A stretch of 64,000 nucleotides of DNA, from the NCBI GenBank assembly GCA_964510055.1, contig CAZDZY010000003.1:3883-67882 (forward strand). The letters run 5' to 3'. A model generated the notes under the pieces. The model saw nothing but the letters and a program-made list of their open reading frames with translations, was not told where the DNA came from and did not search any database. The stretch's first letter is position 1, and the number at the start of each line of letters is the position of its first letter. The DNA is from DTFZ01 sp964510055 (GTDB taxonomy: Bacteria; Bacillota; Clostridia; Christensenellales; SZUA-584). Position numbers and translations under genes: made by a program. Of this stretch, positions 17,091 to 26,266 are shown piece after piece.

Positions 17091-17701
17091 ATATCTTCAC
17101 CATTCCTTAAATGTTTATATTTTTCAATGTTTCTTTTAACTCTGAGCTTTTCTGCGCTTATAATACATTCAATGCTGCGGACGACCCTGTCAACATCATC
17201 GTTGACTAAAACATAATCGTATTCGTTCATCTTATGCATTTCTCCGGCAGCCTTGCCGAGCCTCATCTTTATCTGCTTCTCCGTCTCGGTAGCGCGCCGG
17301 CGTATCCTCTTCTCAAGCGCCTCCATCGAAGGAGGTATGAGAAACAGGAAAACGCCGTCCGGGAAACTCTTTTTTACTTTCAGCGCTCCCTGAACGTCTA
17401 TTTCGAGAAGCACATCGCGGCCTTCCGACAGTTTTTCCATAACAAAGCTTTTAGGTGTGCCGTACATATTGGAGTAAACGTTGGCATACTCCAAAAACTC
17501 TCCCTTTTTTATGAGTTCTTCAAACTCATCTTTTGTTTTATAATGATAATCGACCCCTTCAAATTCACCCGGCCTTATTCCGCGAGTCGTACATGAAACC
17601 GAAAGGACAATGTCCGATCTGTGTTTCATAAGCGCGTCGCAGACCGTACCTTTTCCGGCACCGGAAGGGCCGGAAAGGATAATAAGCAACCCCTCACCCA
17701 T
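17087..17701 (-). CDS. gmk: Guanylate kinase
   Basis: 204 aa. It phosphorylates GMP to GDP. P-loop LSGPSGAGKGTV near residue 9, GMP-binding SVSCTTRGIRPGE and DYHYKTKDEFE, and the RRATETEKQIKMRLGKA lid are all present. It follows remA by 3 nt and overlaps rpoZ by 4 nt. In Bacillota this enzyme also sits at the crossroads of (p)ppGpp control. Confidence 0.97.
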   Translation of the reverse strand: MGEGLLIILSGPSGAGKGTVCDALMKHRSDIVLSVSCTTRGIRPGEFEGVDYHYKTKDEFEELIKKGEFLEYANVYSNMYGTPKSFVMEKLSEGRDVLLEIDVQGALKVKKSFPDGVFLFLIPPSMEALEKRIRRRATETEKQIKMRLGKAAGEMHKMNEYDYVLVNDDVDRVVRSIECIISAEKLRVKRNIEKYKHLRNGEDI

Positions 17702-17704
17702 CTG

Positions 17705-17965
17705 TTATTCCTCAATATCCATATCTTTTTCCGAAAGCCTGTGAGCAACGGTCTCAGGCTGAACCGCGGAAAGGATGACATGATCGCTGTCAGTTATTAT
17801 GACAGCCCTTGTCCTCCTGCCGTATGTTGCATCGATAAGATTGCCCTTCTGGCGGGCTTCCTGTATTATGCGTTTTATAGGCGCTGATTCAGGGCTGACT
17901 ATAGCGATCAGCCTGTTTGCGGACACTATATTCCCAAAGCCTATGTTTATAAGCCTGATACCCAT
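17705..17965 (-). CDS. remA: Extracellular matrix regulator RemA-like (DUF370)
   Basis: 86 aa starting MGIRLINIGFGNIVSANRLIAIVSPESAPIKR.. with the YGRRTRAVIITDSDHVILS segment, a close match to the DUF370/RemA family. In Bacillus subtilis RemA forms ring-shaped oligomers that bind DNA and activate biofilm matrix and osmoprotection genes. Here it lies between yicC and gmk, as in Bacillus, so the DNA-binding function is inferred from orthology and gene order. No partner matrix genes are in the window. Confidence 0.92.
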   Translation of the reverse strand: MGIRLINIGFGNIVSANRLIAIVSPESAPIKRIIQEARQKGNLIDATYGRRTRAVIITDSDHVILSAVQPETVAHRLSEKDMDIEE

Positions 17966-17980
17966 AAACTACCTCCATTA

Positions 17981-18856
17981 TTACTCGATATTCTGTACTT
18001 GTTCGCGTATTTTTTCAACTATACTTTTTCCATCGATCACGGCGTTTGTAATGTTCATATCCTGAGATTTCGAACCAATAGTATTTAATTCCCTGTTCAT
18101 CTCCTGCACCATGAAATCAAGCTTTCTGCCAATTGCGGCCTTATCCGAAACAGCGTTCCTGAATTGTTTTAAATGCGTTCCGAGACGGACTACCTCTTCC
18201 GTTATATCCGCCTTATCCGCCATATATGCAACTTCGGTATTGAATCTCGCCTCGTCCATATCGCCGCCCGCAAGCAGCTCTGAAATGCGCTGTTTTAATT
18301 TTTCGGCGTATTCTTTCGGAACAGTATCTTTTCTTGAATCTATAGACGAGGTGATTTCACTAAGGCTGTCAAGACACTCCAGTATGCTGGTTTTAAGTTC
18401 TTCGCCTTCTTTCCTCCTCATATCGGTAAGCGCGGCGAGCGCCGAATCAAGAGCAATCCTTAAAAGGCCCGATTGTTTCTCTTCATCCTCAGGCGCTTCC
18501 TCTATTATAATAGCGTCGGGTATAGCGATAATATCCGACAGTTTGAGATCGTCCTCGAGCCCTGCCGCATCCGCTGCCTGCCGCGCAGCCGACAGGTAAG
18601 AATTGATAAGCCCAACATCGGGAACTGCTTTTTTCGTTTCATCGAAAGCAGCGGTATAATTGATAAAAACATCAACACGGCCTCTGTCAAGATTGTCCTT
18701 TATCGCCCTGCGGATCATCTCTTCCGCGAATCCGAGCGTTCGGGGCATCCTGATATTGATATCGAGGAACCTGTGATTGACTGTTTTTATTTCTATCGTT
18801 ACTTTTCTGCCGTCAAGTTCGGCTTCAGCCCTGCCGAAGCCCGTCATGCTGAGCAA
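17981..18856 (-). CDS. yicC: YicC/YloC family endoribonuclease-like protein
   Basis: 291 aa, normal for the family. The N-terminus (M)LSMTGFGRAEAELDGRKVTIEIKTVNHRFLD is diagnostic; the C-terminal DUF1732 half ends with DFMVQEMNRELNTIGSKSQD. Escherichia coli YicC is described as an endoribonuclease acting on the small RNA RyhB; the role in Clostridia is not established. The start is TTG at 18856 with GGGAG at 7-nt spacing. It is the first gene of the operon that ends with spoVM. Confidence 0.92.
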   Translation of the reverse strand: MLSMTGFGRAEAELDGRKVTIEIKTVNHRFLDINIRMPRTLGFAEEMIRRAIKDNLDRGRVDVFINYTAAFDETKKAVPDVGLINSYLSAARQAADAAGLEDDLKLSDIIAIPDAIIIEEAPEDEEKQSGLLRIALDSALAALTDMRRKEGEELKTSILECLDSLSEITSSIDSRKDTVPKEYAEKLKQRISELLAGGDMDEARFNTEVAYMADKADITEEVVRLGTHLKQFRNAVSDKAAIGRKLDFMVQEMNRELNTIGSKSQDMNITNAVIDGKSIVEKIREQVQNIE

Positions 18857-18893
18857 TCTGTTTCTCCCGCCTTCTATTCTTAGATAATAAAAG

Positions 18894-18902
18894 ATTATAG
18901 CA
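18894..18902 (-). promoter_or_regulatory. Extended -10 promoter of the yicC-spoVM operon
   Basis: TGCTATAAT on the minus strand, a perfect TGn-TATAAT extended -10. The matching -35 position is only TTATTT. Transcription would start near 18887, about 31 nt before the yicC start. The rest of 18857-19022 is AT-rich and shows no clear terminator for the upstream operon. Confidence 0.6.
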
Positions 18903-19022
18903 CAATGTACGCAAAAAAATAAGCGATTTCATTAAAAAACTTGAAATTACGCTGTTTTTTCATAAAATGGTTCTGTTTTCTGCCGTTTGCCAGCATATCT
19001 CCAAATAATTGTAGCTTAATGA

Positions 19023-19994
19023 TCAAATCGAAAACAGCTCGTCGGCTTTAGGAGGATCGAGCGGCATCTTATTCCCATTTTCAAGAATATAAATACCTTT
19101 TCCGGTTATTCTGCCGATAACGGCAGCGACGATTCCCGCCTTTTTAAGCTCGGTCAGCATATGGTCGGGAGCAGCAGTAGTTATAAGCATGCTTCCGCTC
19201 CCGATGAGCCTGTACGGGTTTATGCCTAAATGAGAGCAGATCTTTTTCGTGATATCGAGTAGAGGTATCTTCTCTGTATAAAGCTCGCACCCGACTCCCG
19301 AAGCTTCGCATAACTCGTAAACGGCGCCGTATACGCCGCCTTCAGTAACGTCATGCATAGCCGTAGCGCCATTGGCTCCGGCGATAACGCCTTCTTTTAC
19401 GACGCTTATCTTATTCCCCAGCGTTTCAATAATCTTTTCGTTGTCTTCTGTAATTATATCCTTTAAACTGTCCCTGCGCTCAGTGGCAATGATATAGGTT
19501 CCTTCTGTAGCCGCGTACCCTGTCATCATTATGCTGTCGCCTGTCTTAGCCCCGCCGCTCTTTATAAGCCGGGAGCTGCTTATCCTGCCAATTACGGTCG
19601 TGGAAGCGACTATCCTCGTAACTGCGTCCGTTACTTCCGTATGGCCGCCTATTATGTCTATGCCCTGCTCGTCCGCTTCGTTTGCAAGGCCGTCAATGAC
19701 TTTTTCTACTTCTTCTAATGTGCTGTGCGGAGGTATAAGCAGCGTAACAAGCGCCGCCTCCGGCTGCGCGCCCGAAGAAGCCACGTCGTTGCATGATATT
19801 TTTATAGCAAGCTGACCGATATTTTTCGCAGCTCCTGTTATCGGGTCGGTGGACATAACGCACGCTTCGCCGTTAAAATCGAGCGCCGCGCAATCTTCCC
19901 CTATTCCCGAACGAAGAAGCACATCGCGTTTAGCATGCAGCTTCGACAGCACAACGCATTTCAGCTGTTCATTTGTAAGCTTACCTATTCGCAT
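19023..19994 (-). CDS. AIR synthase-related protein (HypE-like, COG0309 type)
   Basis: 323 aa with the two-domain PurM/AIR synthase fold. Visible features are SGIGEDCAALDF and STDPITG near the N-terminus (nucleotide-binding Asp), IKISCNDVASSGAQPEAAL, IIGGHTEVTDAV and the C-terminal MHDVTEGGVYGAVYELCEASGVG plus IGSGSMLIT. This branch resembles HypE, the hydrogenase maturation factor, but lacks the C-terminal PRICx cysteine that HypE needs, and no hyp gene is nearby. The true substrate is therefore unknown. It overlaps gatB by 10 nt and is the last gene of the galU-gat unit. Confidence 0.85.
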   Translation of the reverse strand: MRIGKLTNEQLKCVVLSKLHAKRDVLLRSGIGEDCAALDFNGEACVMSTDPITGAAKNIGQLAIKISCNDVASSGAQPEAALVTLLIPPHSTLEEVEKVIDGLANEADEQGIDIIGGHTEVTDAVTRIVASTTVIGRISSSRLIKSGGAKTGDSIMMTGYAATEGTYIIATERRDSLKDIITEDNEKIIETLGNKISVVKEGVIAGANGATAMHDVTEGGVYGAVYELCEASGVGCELYTEKIPLLDITKKICSHLGINPYRLIGSGSMLITTAAPDHMLTELKKAGIVAAVIGRITGKGIYILENGNKMPLDPPKADELFSI

Positions 19995-21421
19995 GCTTTT
20001 TTTAACTCTTCCAGCACAATCTCGTTAACTATCTGCGGATTTGCCTGGCCTTTCGTGGCCTTCATTAGCTGTCCTACGAAGAACGTGAGCGCCTTTTGTT
20101 TGCCGCCTTTGAAATCGGCAACAGGCCCCGGATTGTTCGCAATAATGTCTTTGACCATATCGCGTATCTTTCCGGAATCGTTAAGCTGCGAAAGGCCTTT
20201 CTTATTAACTATTGCCTCCGGGTCTTCCCCTGTTTTAAAGACTTCCTCGAATACCGACTTTCCTACGGTGATGTTCACCTTGCCTCCGTCAATAAGTTTG
20301 AGCGTCTTTACAAGGTATTCAGGCTTAACGGGATTATCCTCAGCCGCATTTCCTTCATCTTTGAGCAGCCTTAATAGATCTGTCATAATAAAATTGCTAA
20401 GCTTCTTAGCGTCACCGTAGCTTTTCAGGCACTCGTCGAAAAAGTCCGCTATCGCCTTTTCGGCAATAAGTACGCCCGCGTCATATTCCGGAAGGCCAAG
20501 TTCTTTTATATACCGCTGCTTTTTAACTGCAGGAAGTTCGGGCAGGCTGTCTATAAATGCCTTTATCTGTTCGTCAGTCAGGACTATTGGAACAAGATCC
20601 GGGTCGGGGAAATATCTGTAATCATGCGCTTCTTCTTTGCTGCGCATGGCGTAGCTTTTACCTTTAGCGTCGTCAAAACGCCTTGTCTCCTGAACTATTT
20701 TTCCGCCCTCGCTAATCAAATCTATCTGCCTTTTGCTTTCAGCTTCTATTGCCCTGTAGACTGCGGAAAAGCTGTTAAGATTTTTCATCTCGGTACGCGT
20801 TCCGAGCACGCCGCTTCCCGCTTCCCTCACTGATATGTTCACGTCGCAGCGCAGCGAGCCCTCCTGCATCTTGCAGTCTGAAACGCCGGTATACTGCATA
20901 ATGCTCTTAAGCGTTTCAAGGAACACTTTTGTTTCCTCGGCGCTTCGAAGGTCGGGTTCCGTGACTATTTCTATAAGCGGCACGCCGCAACGGTTATAAT
21001 CGACAGCAGTACCTGCCCCGGCTTCATGCAGCAGTTTACCAGCATCCTCTTCCATGTGTATACGGGTTATCCTGACGCGTTTCTCAATAGCCCCGGCCTT
21101 TATATCGATGTAACCGCCTTTGCAGATCGGCAGGTCGAACTGAGATATCTGGTAAGCCTTCGGCAGGTCCGGATAATAGTAGCCTTTTCTGTCCATTTTC
21201 GAAAAATTAGCTATGCTGCAGTTTGTGGCAAGTCCCGCTTTGGCTGCGAATTCGACCGCTTTTTTATTGAGTACGGGAAGAACGCCGGGCATGCCTGTGC
21301 ATATCGGGCAGCAATGGGTGTTCGGCTCTCCGCCAAACTTGTTTTCACACGGGCAGAATATCTTTGAGGCAGTGGCAAGCTCAACGTGCACTTCAAGGCC
21401 GATGACAGTTTCAAAATCCAT
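19985..21421 (-). CDS. gatB: Aspartyl/glutamyl-tRNA(Asn/Gln) amidotransferase subunit B
   Basis: 478 aa. The subunit binds tRNA and phosphorylates the misacylated Glu/Asp. The N-terminus MDFETVIGLEVHVELATASKIFCPC, the zinc cysteines in FCPCENKFGG and THCCPICTGMPG, and the kinase segment IHMEEDAGKLLH are canonical. The C-terminal YqeY-like domain ends VNEIVLEELKKACE. The ATG overlaps the gatA stop by one base. The presence of GatCAB implies that Gln-tRNA, and perhaps Asn-tRNA, is made by transamidation. Confidence 0.97.
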   Translation of the reverse strand: MDFETVIGLEVHVELATASKIFCPCENKFGGEPNTHCCPICTGMPGVLPVLNKKAVEFAAKAGLATNCSIANFSKMDRKGYYYPDLPKAYQISQFDLPICKGGYIDIKAGAIEKRVRITRIHMEEDAGKLLHEAGAGTAVDYNRCGVPLIEIVTEPDLRSAEETKVFLETLKSIMQYTGVSDCKMQEGSLRCDVNISVREAGSGVLGTRTEMKNLNSFSAVYRAIEAESKRQIDLISEGGKIVQETRRFDDAKGKSYAMRSKEEAHDYRYFPDPDLVPIVLTDEQIKAFIDSLPELPAVKKQRYIKELGLPEYDAGVLIAEKAIADFFDECLKSYGDAKKLSNFIMTDLLRLLKDEGNAAEDNPVKPEYLVKTLKLIDGGKVNITVGKSVFEEVFKTGEDPEAIVNKKGLSQLNDSGKIRDMVKDIIANNPGPVADFKGGKQKALTFFVGQLMKATKGQANPQIVNEIVLEELKKACE

Positions 21422-22908
21422 CAGTTGTCACCTCCCGCAAATGAAGGAGCGCCTATAGAAGGAATAGCCTGTTCAAGAGCGTATGCCGCGCTCAGCAGCG
21501 CCTCTTCCCCCATTTGTCTGCCTATAAGTTGTATCCCTATCGGCAGCCCATGCGTGCTCAGCGCGAAGGGCAGCGATATTGCGGGAAGCCCCGCGATATT
21601 TACCGGGACCGTGTATACATCGGTAAGGTACATCTGCATCGGATCGCTCTTCTCTCCGGCCTTAAACGCAGGCGCAGGCGCCGCGGGAGATATTATGAAG
21701 TCGTACTTACCGAACAGCCTGTCAAAATCGCGTTTTATTAGCGTCCTTACTTTAAGCGCTTTTAAGTAATACGCGTCGTAATAGCCTGAACTCAATACAT
21801 AGTTGCCGAGCATTATGCGGCGCTTGACTTCAGCGCCGAATCCTTCGCTGCGCGTCTTTATATACATATCGACTATGCCGTCGTATCCTTTCGCGCGAAA
21901 GCCGTATTTGACGCCGTCGTACCGCGAAAGATTAGACGTTGCTTCTGCAGATGAGATTATATAATATGCCGACAGGGCGTAATCGAACGTGGGCAGCGAC
22001 GTCTCCTCCACCGCAACTCCAAGTTCTTCAAAAGTTTTAACTGCTGATTCGACAGATTTTTTTACATCGCTGTCAAGCGAGTCGGATAGATATTCTTTTG
22101 GCAGACCGGCTTTCATGCCTTTTACGTCCTTTCCTATAGCCTTTGTATAGTCGGGGTATTCATTATCTACCGACGTTGAATCTCGCCTGTCGTGCCCGCA
22201 TACGGCGTTAAGCGCCAACGCAGAATCTTCTACGCTGCGCGTTATTGGGCCTATCTGGTCAAGCGAGGAAGCGAAGGCGATTAGCCCGTAGCGCGATACC
22301 GCGCCGTATGTGGGCTTGAAGCCGACTACGCCGCAGTAAGACGCCGGCTGCCTTATGCTGCCCCCCGTGTCAGAGCCGAGGGCTAAAGGCGCCATCATTG
22401 AGGCTACAGCCGCGGCGCTTCCCCCTGACGAGCCGCCGGGCACCTTATCCAGATCCCAGGGATTCGCCGTTGTATGAAATGCGCTGTTCTCTGTGGAAGA
22501 ACCCATAGCAAATTCGTCAAGATTTGATTTTGCGAGTATTATGATACCTTTGCCTTTGAGCAGCTCGACTGCATGTGCGTCATACGGCGGGACAAAGTTT
22601 TCGAGTATCTTCGAAGAACACGTGGTCTTTATGCCTTTTGTGCACATATTGTCTTTGATAATGACCGGGATGCCGTCGTATAAGCCAAGAGGCGTTCCTT
22701 TAGAGCGCCTGTCGTCCGATTCTTTTGCCTCTTTAATCGAAGTCTCCCTGCAAACAAAGTTAAGAGCCTTTATTTTCGGCTCTAATGCATCGATCCTGTT
22801 TAAAAGATCAGATACCAGATCATAAGACTTGAGCTCTTTTTTAGCTAATGCTTCTGATATCTGCTTTATTGTCATCTCATGTAATCTCAATACCGATACC
22901 TCACTCAA
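21421..22908 (-). CDS. gatA: Aspartyl/glutamyl-tRNA(Asn/Gln) amidotransferase subunit A
   Basis: 495 aa amidase that releases ammonia from glutamine for GatB. The Ser-cisSer-Lys triad is readable: the lysine in ILAKSNLDEFAMGSS, cis-Ser in GSDTGGSIRQPAS and the nucleophile in PGGSSGGSAAAVA. Length and domain order are standard. It overlaps gatC by 8 nt. Subunits C, A and B are in the usual order on one transcript. Confidence 0.97.
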   Translation of the reverse strand: MSEVSVLRLHEMTIKQISEALAKKELKSYDLVSDLLNRIDALEPKIKALNFVCRETSIKEAKESDDRRSKGTPLGLYDGIPVIIKDNMCTKGIKTTCSSKILENFVPPYDAHAVELLKGKGIIILAKSNLDEFAMGSSTENSAFHTTANPWDLDKVPGGSSGGSAAAVASMMAPLALGSDTGGSIRQPASYCGVVGFKPTYGAVSRYGLIAFASSLDQIGPITRSVEDSALALNAVCGHDRRDSTSVDNEYPDYTKAIGKDVKGMKAGLPKEYLSDSLDSDVKKSVESAVKTFEELGVAVEETSLPTFDYALSAYYIISSAEATSNLSRYDGVKYGFRAKGYDGIVDMYIKTRSEGFGAEVKRRIMLGNYVLSSGYYDAYYLKALKVRTLIKRDFDRLFGKYDFIISPAAPAPAFKAGEKSDPMQMYLTDVYTVPVNIAGLPAISLPFALSTHGLPIGIQLIGRQMGEEALLSAAYALEQAIPSIGAPSFAGGDN

Positions 22909-23188
22909 CTACCTTTGGAACTATAAAACAACCGTTATCTCTTTGGGGCGCATTTGACGTCAATAGCTCGTTATCTATGCTTACACCGGCGACGTCCTCC
23001 CTTAAGACGTTAGAAATGCCCTGTATATGCGCTGTAGGCGGTACGCCTTGTGTGTCGAGCTCTCCAAGTTTTTTCGCTGTTATGAGTATTGCTTCGAGAT
23101 GGCGCTGATACTCTTTTTTTTCGTCTTCGGTGAAACTAAGCCTTGACAGCGCGGCTATTCTTTCCACCTCGGAAATCGGGACAAGCAT
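22901..23188 (-). CDS. gatC: Aspartyl/glutamyl-tRNA(Asn/Gln) amidotransferase subunit C
   Basis: 95 aa, the small subunit that wraps round GatA and stabilises the complex. The pattern VERIAALSRLSFTEDEKKEYQRHLEAIL is typical, followed by GVPPTAHIQGISNVLREDV with the conserved R-x-D. It starts 17 nt after the stop of the lipoprotein gene. Confidence 0.95.
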   Translation of the reverse strand: MLVPISEVERIAALSRLSFTEDEKKEYQRHLEAILITAKKLGELDTQGVPPTAHIQGISNVLREDVAGVSIDNELLTSNAPQRDNGCFIVPKVVE

Positions 23189-23205
23189 TAATCAATTTCC
23201 TCCGT

Positions 23206-24969
23206 TCATTTATTCAGATCGTAAGTATATGTAGCATAAAAGCTGTTATCGACGTCGTTTATCAGGTAAATAAGGTATATCTCGCCCGAATCGAGCGACA
23301 AGGCAAAATTTCCCGTGTTGCAGAGCGCTATCTGTAAGCTAACGTTAGTAGCGATATCATACGAAAACAGCCCGTAACTGTATTCACCGGATGGCTCGCT
23401 AACGGACTCGTCCATATAATATACTTTGCCGCCGTTTTGTGAAAAATAAAAGCTCGCTATACTTGCATTTTCCGCAATATAATTCGATTTTCCCGATACT
23501 ATATCGCACAATTTAAGGCTGGTCAGTACTTCTTCGTCTCCTGAAGAACGCGATTCAAGCACAAGCATCTTTTTTCCATCAGGAGAAATTGAAAAATCCG
23601 TACCGCTGGTTATTTCACGACGTTCGGTATCCATTACATATATTTTACCTGCACCGCCGGTGTTATCAGATATGAATAGCCTTCCCTGCGAGACACTAAT
23701 CTTTCCTCCTGATCCGAGGTTATCTTCAACCGATTCTATTATTGGCGTACCGTCATAAGAAAATTTGCATGACATCAGTTTAGTTGGCTCATAACCTGTC
23801 ACTGCATAGATAGTATCGTTAAAGTCTGACCACGCGAATGAATACGTATCGCCGAATCCCTCTTCGCCAAGATTTATAAGTTCGCCGGAAGTAAAATCAT
23901 ATACGTAAAGGACCCTGCTATCGATGGATACGTCGAGTATGCCCAAATAATTGCCCTCAGGAGAAAACCCGGCTTTTTCAATAGAATAAAAATCCGGAAC
24001 GTCTATACTCTGCATCCTGCCGTTAGTATCGAGTATCCAAAGTTTTTCCGAATACGGATATATACCCGGTTCGTCGGAAGCGTATCTTCTTGAAAACACT
24101 ATCCTTCCGTCTGAAGCGGCGGCAAGATACTTTCCGTTTTGAAGCAGTAATGCGGTATCCATCAATACGCCCTGTTTCATTACTACGCTCTTTCCGACAG
24201 AGGCAGAGAAATCTTTGCTGGAATAGTCAGGTAGTATATCTTTTCCAAGCTGAGCTACGTAAACCTCGTTATCCGGTAAAACAAGCTTAAGTTCCTCTGT
24301 TGCGGCGTCTTTAAAAGCTTTTGCTTCCTCTTCGGTATCGAAAGGCCTGGAAATAAGCAAAACGTTTTTAAGATCAACGCATAATACCGGAGTCATTTCA
24401 ACGCTCTTCGGCCACGTTCCGTCCTGATACTCGGAAAACGAATTAGATAAACAGAAATATCCCTGCCCGTCGTTTTGTCCGCCGGGAGAAAGCCGTAGTA
24501 TAAGGTCCCCTTCAGATTCCTCGGCTGTATATTCTGCACTGCATGATAATTGTATATATATGATAAGCGAGTTGTCGTTAGCCGGGACCTCTTTGAAAAG
24601 CCCCATCACAAAACTTGAAAATTCCCACTCGGGTTTCTCTTCATAATCCCAAAAGCTGATATCATGAAGCTTGATCATAAGCCTCTGGGGCTGCTCAAGC
24701 TCTTTAATCTCATATTCGGGCAGTTTAGTCAATTTGGATTCGGCATAACCGGCTTTTCTGCTTCCGCTGAGCATCGATAATGTGATGACAGTCTGGTCCT
24801 GCTCAGTAACGATAACTATATCCTTAAGGTTTATTTTTTCTCCGGGCTGCGCCTCTCCTCCCGCAGATTGTACGGGCGCGACGTTATTCTCCGGCTGATT
24901 TAAACGAGTGCAGCCGGATATTACTCCAAGTATTATTATTGCTGTGAATATAAGCTTTAAAATTTTCAA
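23206..24969 (-). CDS. Lipoprotein with AMIN-like N-terminal and beta-propeller-like C-terminal part
   Basis: 587 aa. A signal peptide ends in the lipobox ISGC with lipidated Cys20. Residues 50-165 resemble an AMIN fold (PQRLMIKLHDI, SLIIYIQLSCSAEYTAEE, DLILRLSPG), a module that binds cell wall or outer proteins. A SPOR-like stretch follows near 197-245 (LISRPFDTEEEAKAF..VYVAQLGK). From about 260 on, repeated blade-like strands with GFSPEGNYLGILD, FAWSDFNDTIYAV and SISPDGKKMLVLE suggest a TolB/WD-like propeller. I do not recognise a named family. It lies between the deaminase and gatC and probably acts at the outer face of the membrane. Confidence 0.75.
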   Translation of the reverse strand: MKILKLIFTAIIILGVISGCTRLNQPENNVAPVQSAGGEAQPGEKINLKDIVIVTEQDQTVITLSMLSGSRKAGYAESKLTKLPEYEIKELEQPQRLMIKLHDISFWDYEEKPEWEFSSFVMGLFKEVPANDNSLIIYIQLSCSAEYTAEESEGDLILRLSPGGQNDGQGYFCLSNSFSEYQDGTWPKSVEMTPVLCVDLKNVLLISRPFDTEEEAKAFKDAATEELKLVLPDNEVYVAQLGKDILPDYSSKDFSASVGKSVVMKQGVLMDTALLLQNGKYLAAASDGRIVFSRRYASDEPGIYPYSEKLWILDTNGRMQSIDVPDFYSIEKAGFSPEGNYLGILDVSIDSRVLYVYDFTSGELINLGEEGFGDTYSFAWSDFNDTIYAVTGYEPTKLMSCKFSYDGTPIIESVEDNLGSGGKISVSQGRLFISDNTGGAGKIYVMDTERREITSGTDFSISPDGKKMLVLESRSSGDEEVLTSLKLCDIVSGKSNYIAENASIASFYFSQNGGKVYYMDESVSEPSGEYSYGLFSYDIATNVSLQIALCNTGNFALSLDSGEIYLIYLINDVDNSFYATYTYDLNK

Positions 24970-24982
24970 TTTTTACTCCCTA

Positions 24983-26266
24983 CTATTTCAATATTTTTTT
25001 AGAATATTGCCGGGCGTTTGATTTTATTTCCTCCGCATCCGCGAACGTGATACTGCCGCTTTCGTATAATATATCTCCTCCGACCATCGTTAGAGTGACG
25101 TCAGAATCGCTTCCGCTGTAAACCAGATGATTCAGCAGGTCGGTCTCGGGGCAAAATCTTAATCCTGTCGTATCTATAATGATGATATCCGCCTGCTTTC
25201 CCGCTTCAAGGCTGCCTGTTATACGGTCCAAGCCAAGCGCTTTCGCGCCGTTTATTGTCGCGGTTTTTAACGCTGTTTTGGCGGGTATAAGCGCGGCGTT
25301 CAGATTTATTCCTTTCTGCAGCAGCGCAAAAAGCGTCATTTCCTCCATCATTGAGAGGTTGTTGTTGCTCGCCGCGCCGTCGGTGGCGCAGCTTACGTTA
25401 ACACCGGTCTCAATCATCTTTGCGGTTCTTGCGATACCGCTCCCCAGCTTAAGATTGCTGCCCGGGCAAGACATGACGCTGATCGCTTTTTCAGCCATTA
25501 TCTCAATATCTTCATCTTCGACCCATACGCAATGAGCAGCCATTACGTGGAAGTCGGTAAGCCCGAGGCTGTTTATCAGCGCTATAGGGGTCATACCATG
25601 GCGCGATATGCAGCCATCATGTTCTCCTTTTGTTTCCGATATATGCACGTGGACTCTTGAATTCAATCTTAATGCACAATCCCGCACCTTTTTGAACATA
25701 TCCGGGCTCACGGTATATTCAGCGTGCGGCCCGATAGCGGCGTTTACCCTTTTATAGCCCTTTACTATATCGAAAAGTTCTTCAGCCTTTTTAAGACGTC
25801 GATCGCCCTGCCCGTCGTTATCGACTATAGCGGTAGCTATAAGCGCCCTTATGCCCGATTCGTTTGCCGCTCGCGCTATAGTTTCGGTAAAGTTATACAT
25901 ATCCGAAAAGCATGTTACGCCGCCTGAAACCAGTTCCGCTATCCCCAGCATCGTGCCCCAGTAAACAGCGTCTTCGTCGAGCTTCTCTTCCGCCGGCCAG
26001 ATCTTATTATTAAGCCAGTCCATAAGCGCCATATCGTCGGCAGCACCCCGTAGGAGGTTCATAGGTATATGCGTATGCGTATCAATAAACCCGGGAGACA
26101 CGATACCGCCTTTAGCGTCTATTACGCGGTCAGCCTGAAAAGAAGGAGCATCCGTTTCATTTCCAGCGTAAGAGATGATATCGTCTTTTACATGAACGCA
26201 CCCTTTAAGGCATCTGTCATTACTGTCCGCCGTTATTAAAAATCCGTTTTTGATACAGATATTCAT
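24983..26266 (-). CDS. mtaD: Amidohydrolase, S-adenosylhomocysteine / methylthioadenosine deaminase type
   Basis: 427 aa metal-dependent hydrolase of the ATZ/TRZ group. Metal ligands: GFIDTHTHIPMNLLRG (HxH), HVHISET, MAAHCVW and CATDGAASNNN. The C-terminal dihydroorotase-like composite domain is complete (ITGSLEAGKQADIIIIDT). MtaD-type enzymes turn SAH or MTA into the inosyl form. Adjacent ahcY overlaps it by 4 nt, which strongly suggests that its substrate is SAH, adenosine or MTA, but assignment among these is inference. Confidence 0.85.
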   Translation of the reverse strand: MNICIKNGFLITADSNDRCLKGCVHVKDDIISYAGNETDAPSFQADRVIDAKGGIVSPGFIDTHTHIPMNLLRGAADDMALMDWLNNKIWPAEEKLDEDAVYWGTMLGIAELVSGGVTCFSDMYNFTETIARAANESGIRALIATAIVDNDGQGDRRLKKAEELFDIVKGYKRVNAAIGPHAEYTVSPDMFKKVRDCALRLNSRVHVHISETKGEHDGCISRHGMTPIALINSLGLTDFHVMAAHCVWVEDEDIEIMAEKAISVMSCPGSNLKLGSGIARTAKMIETGVNVSCATDGAASNNNLSMMEEMTLFALLQKGINLNAALIPAKTALKTATINGAKALGLDRITGSLEAGKQADIIIIDTTGLRFCPETDLLNHLVYSGSDSDVTLTMVGGDILYESGSITFADAEEIKSNARQYSKKILK

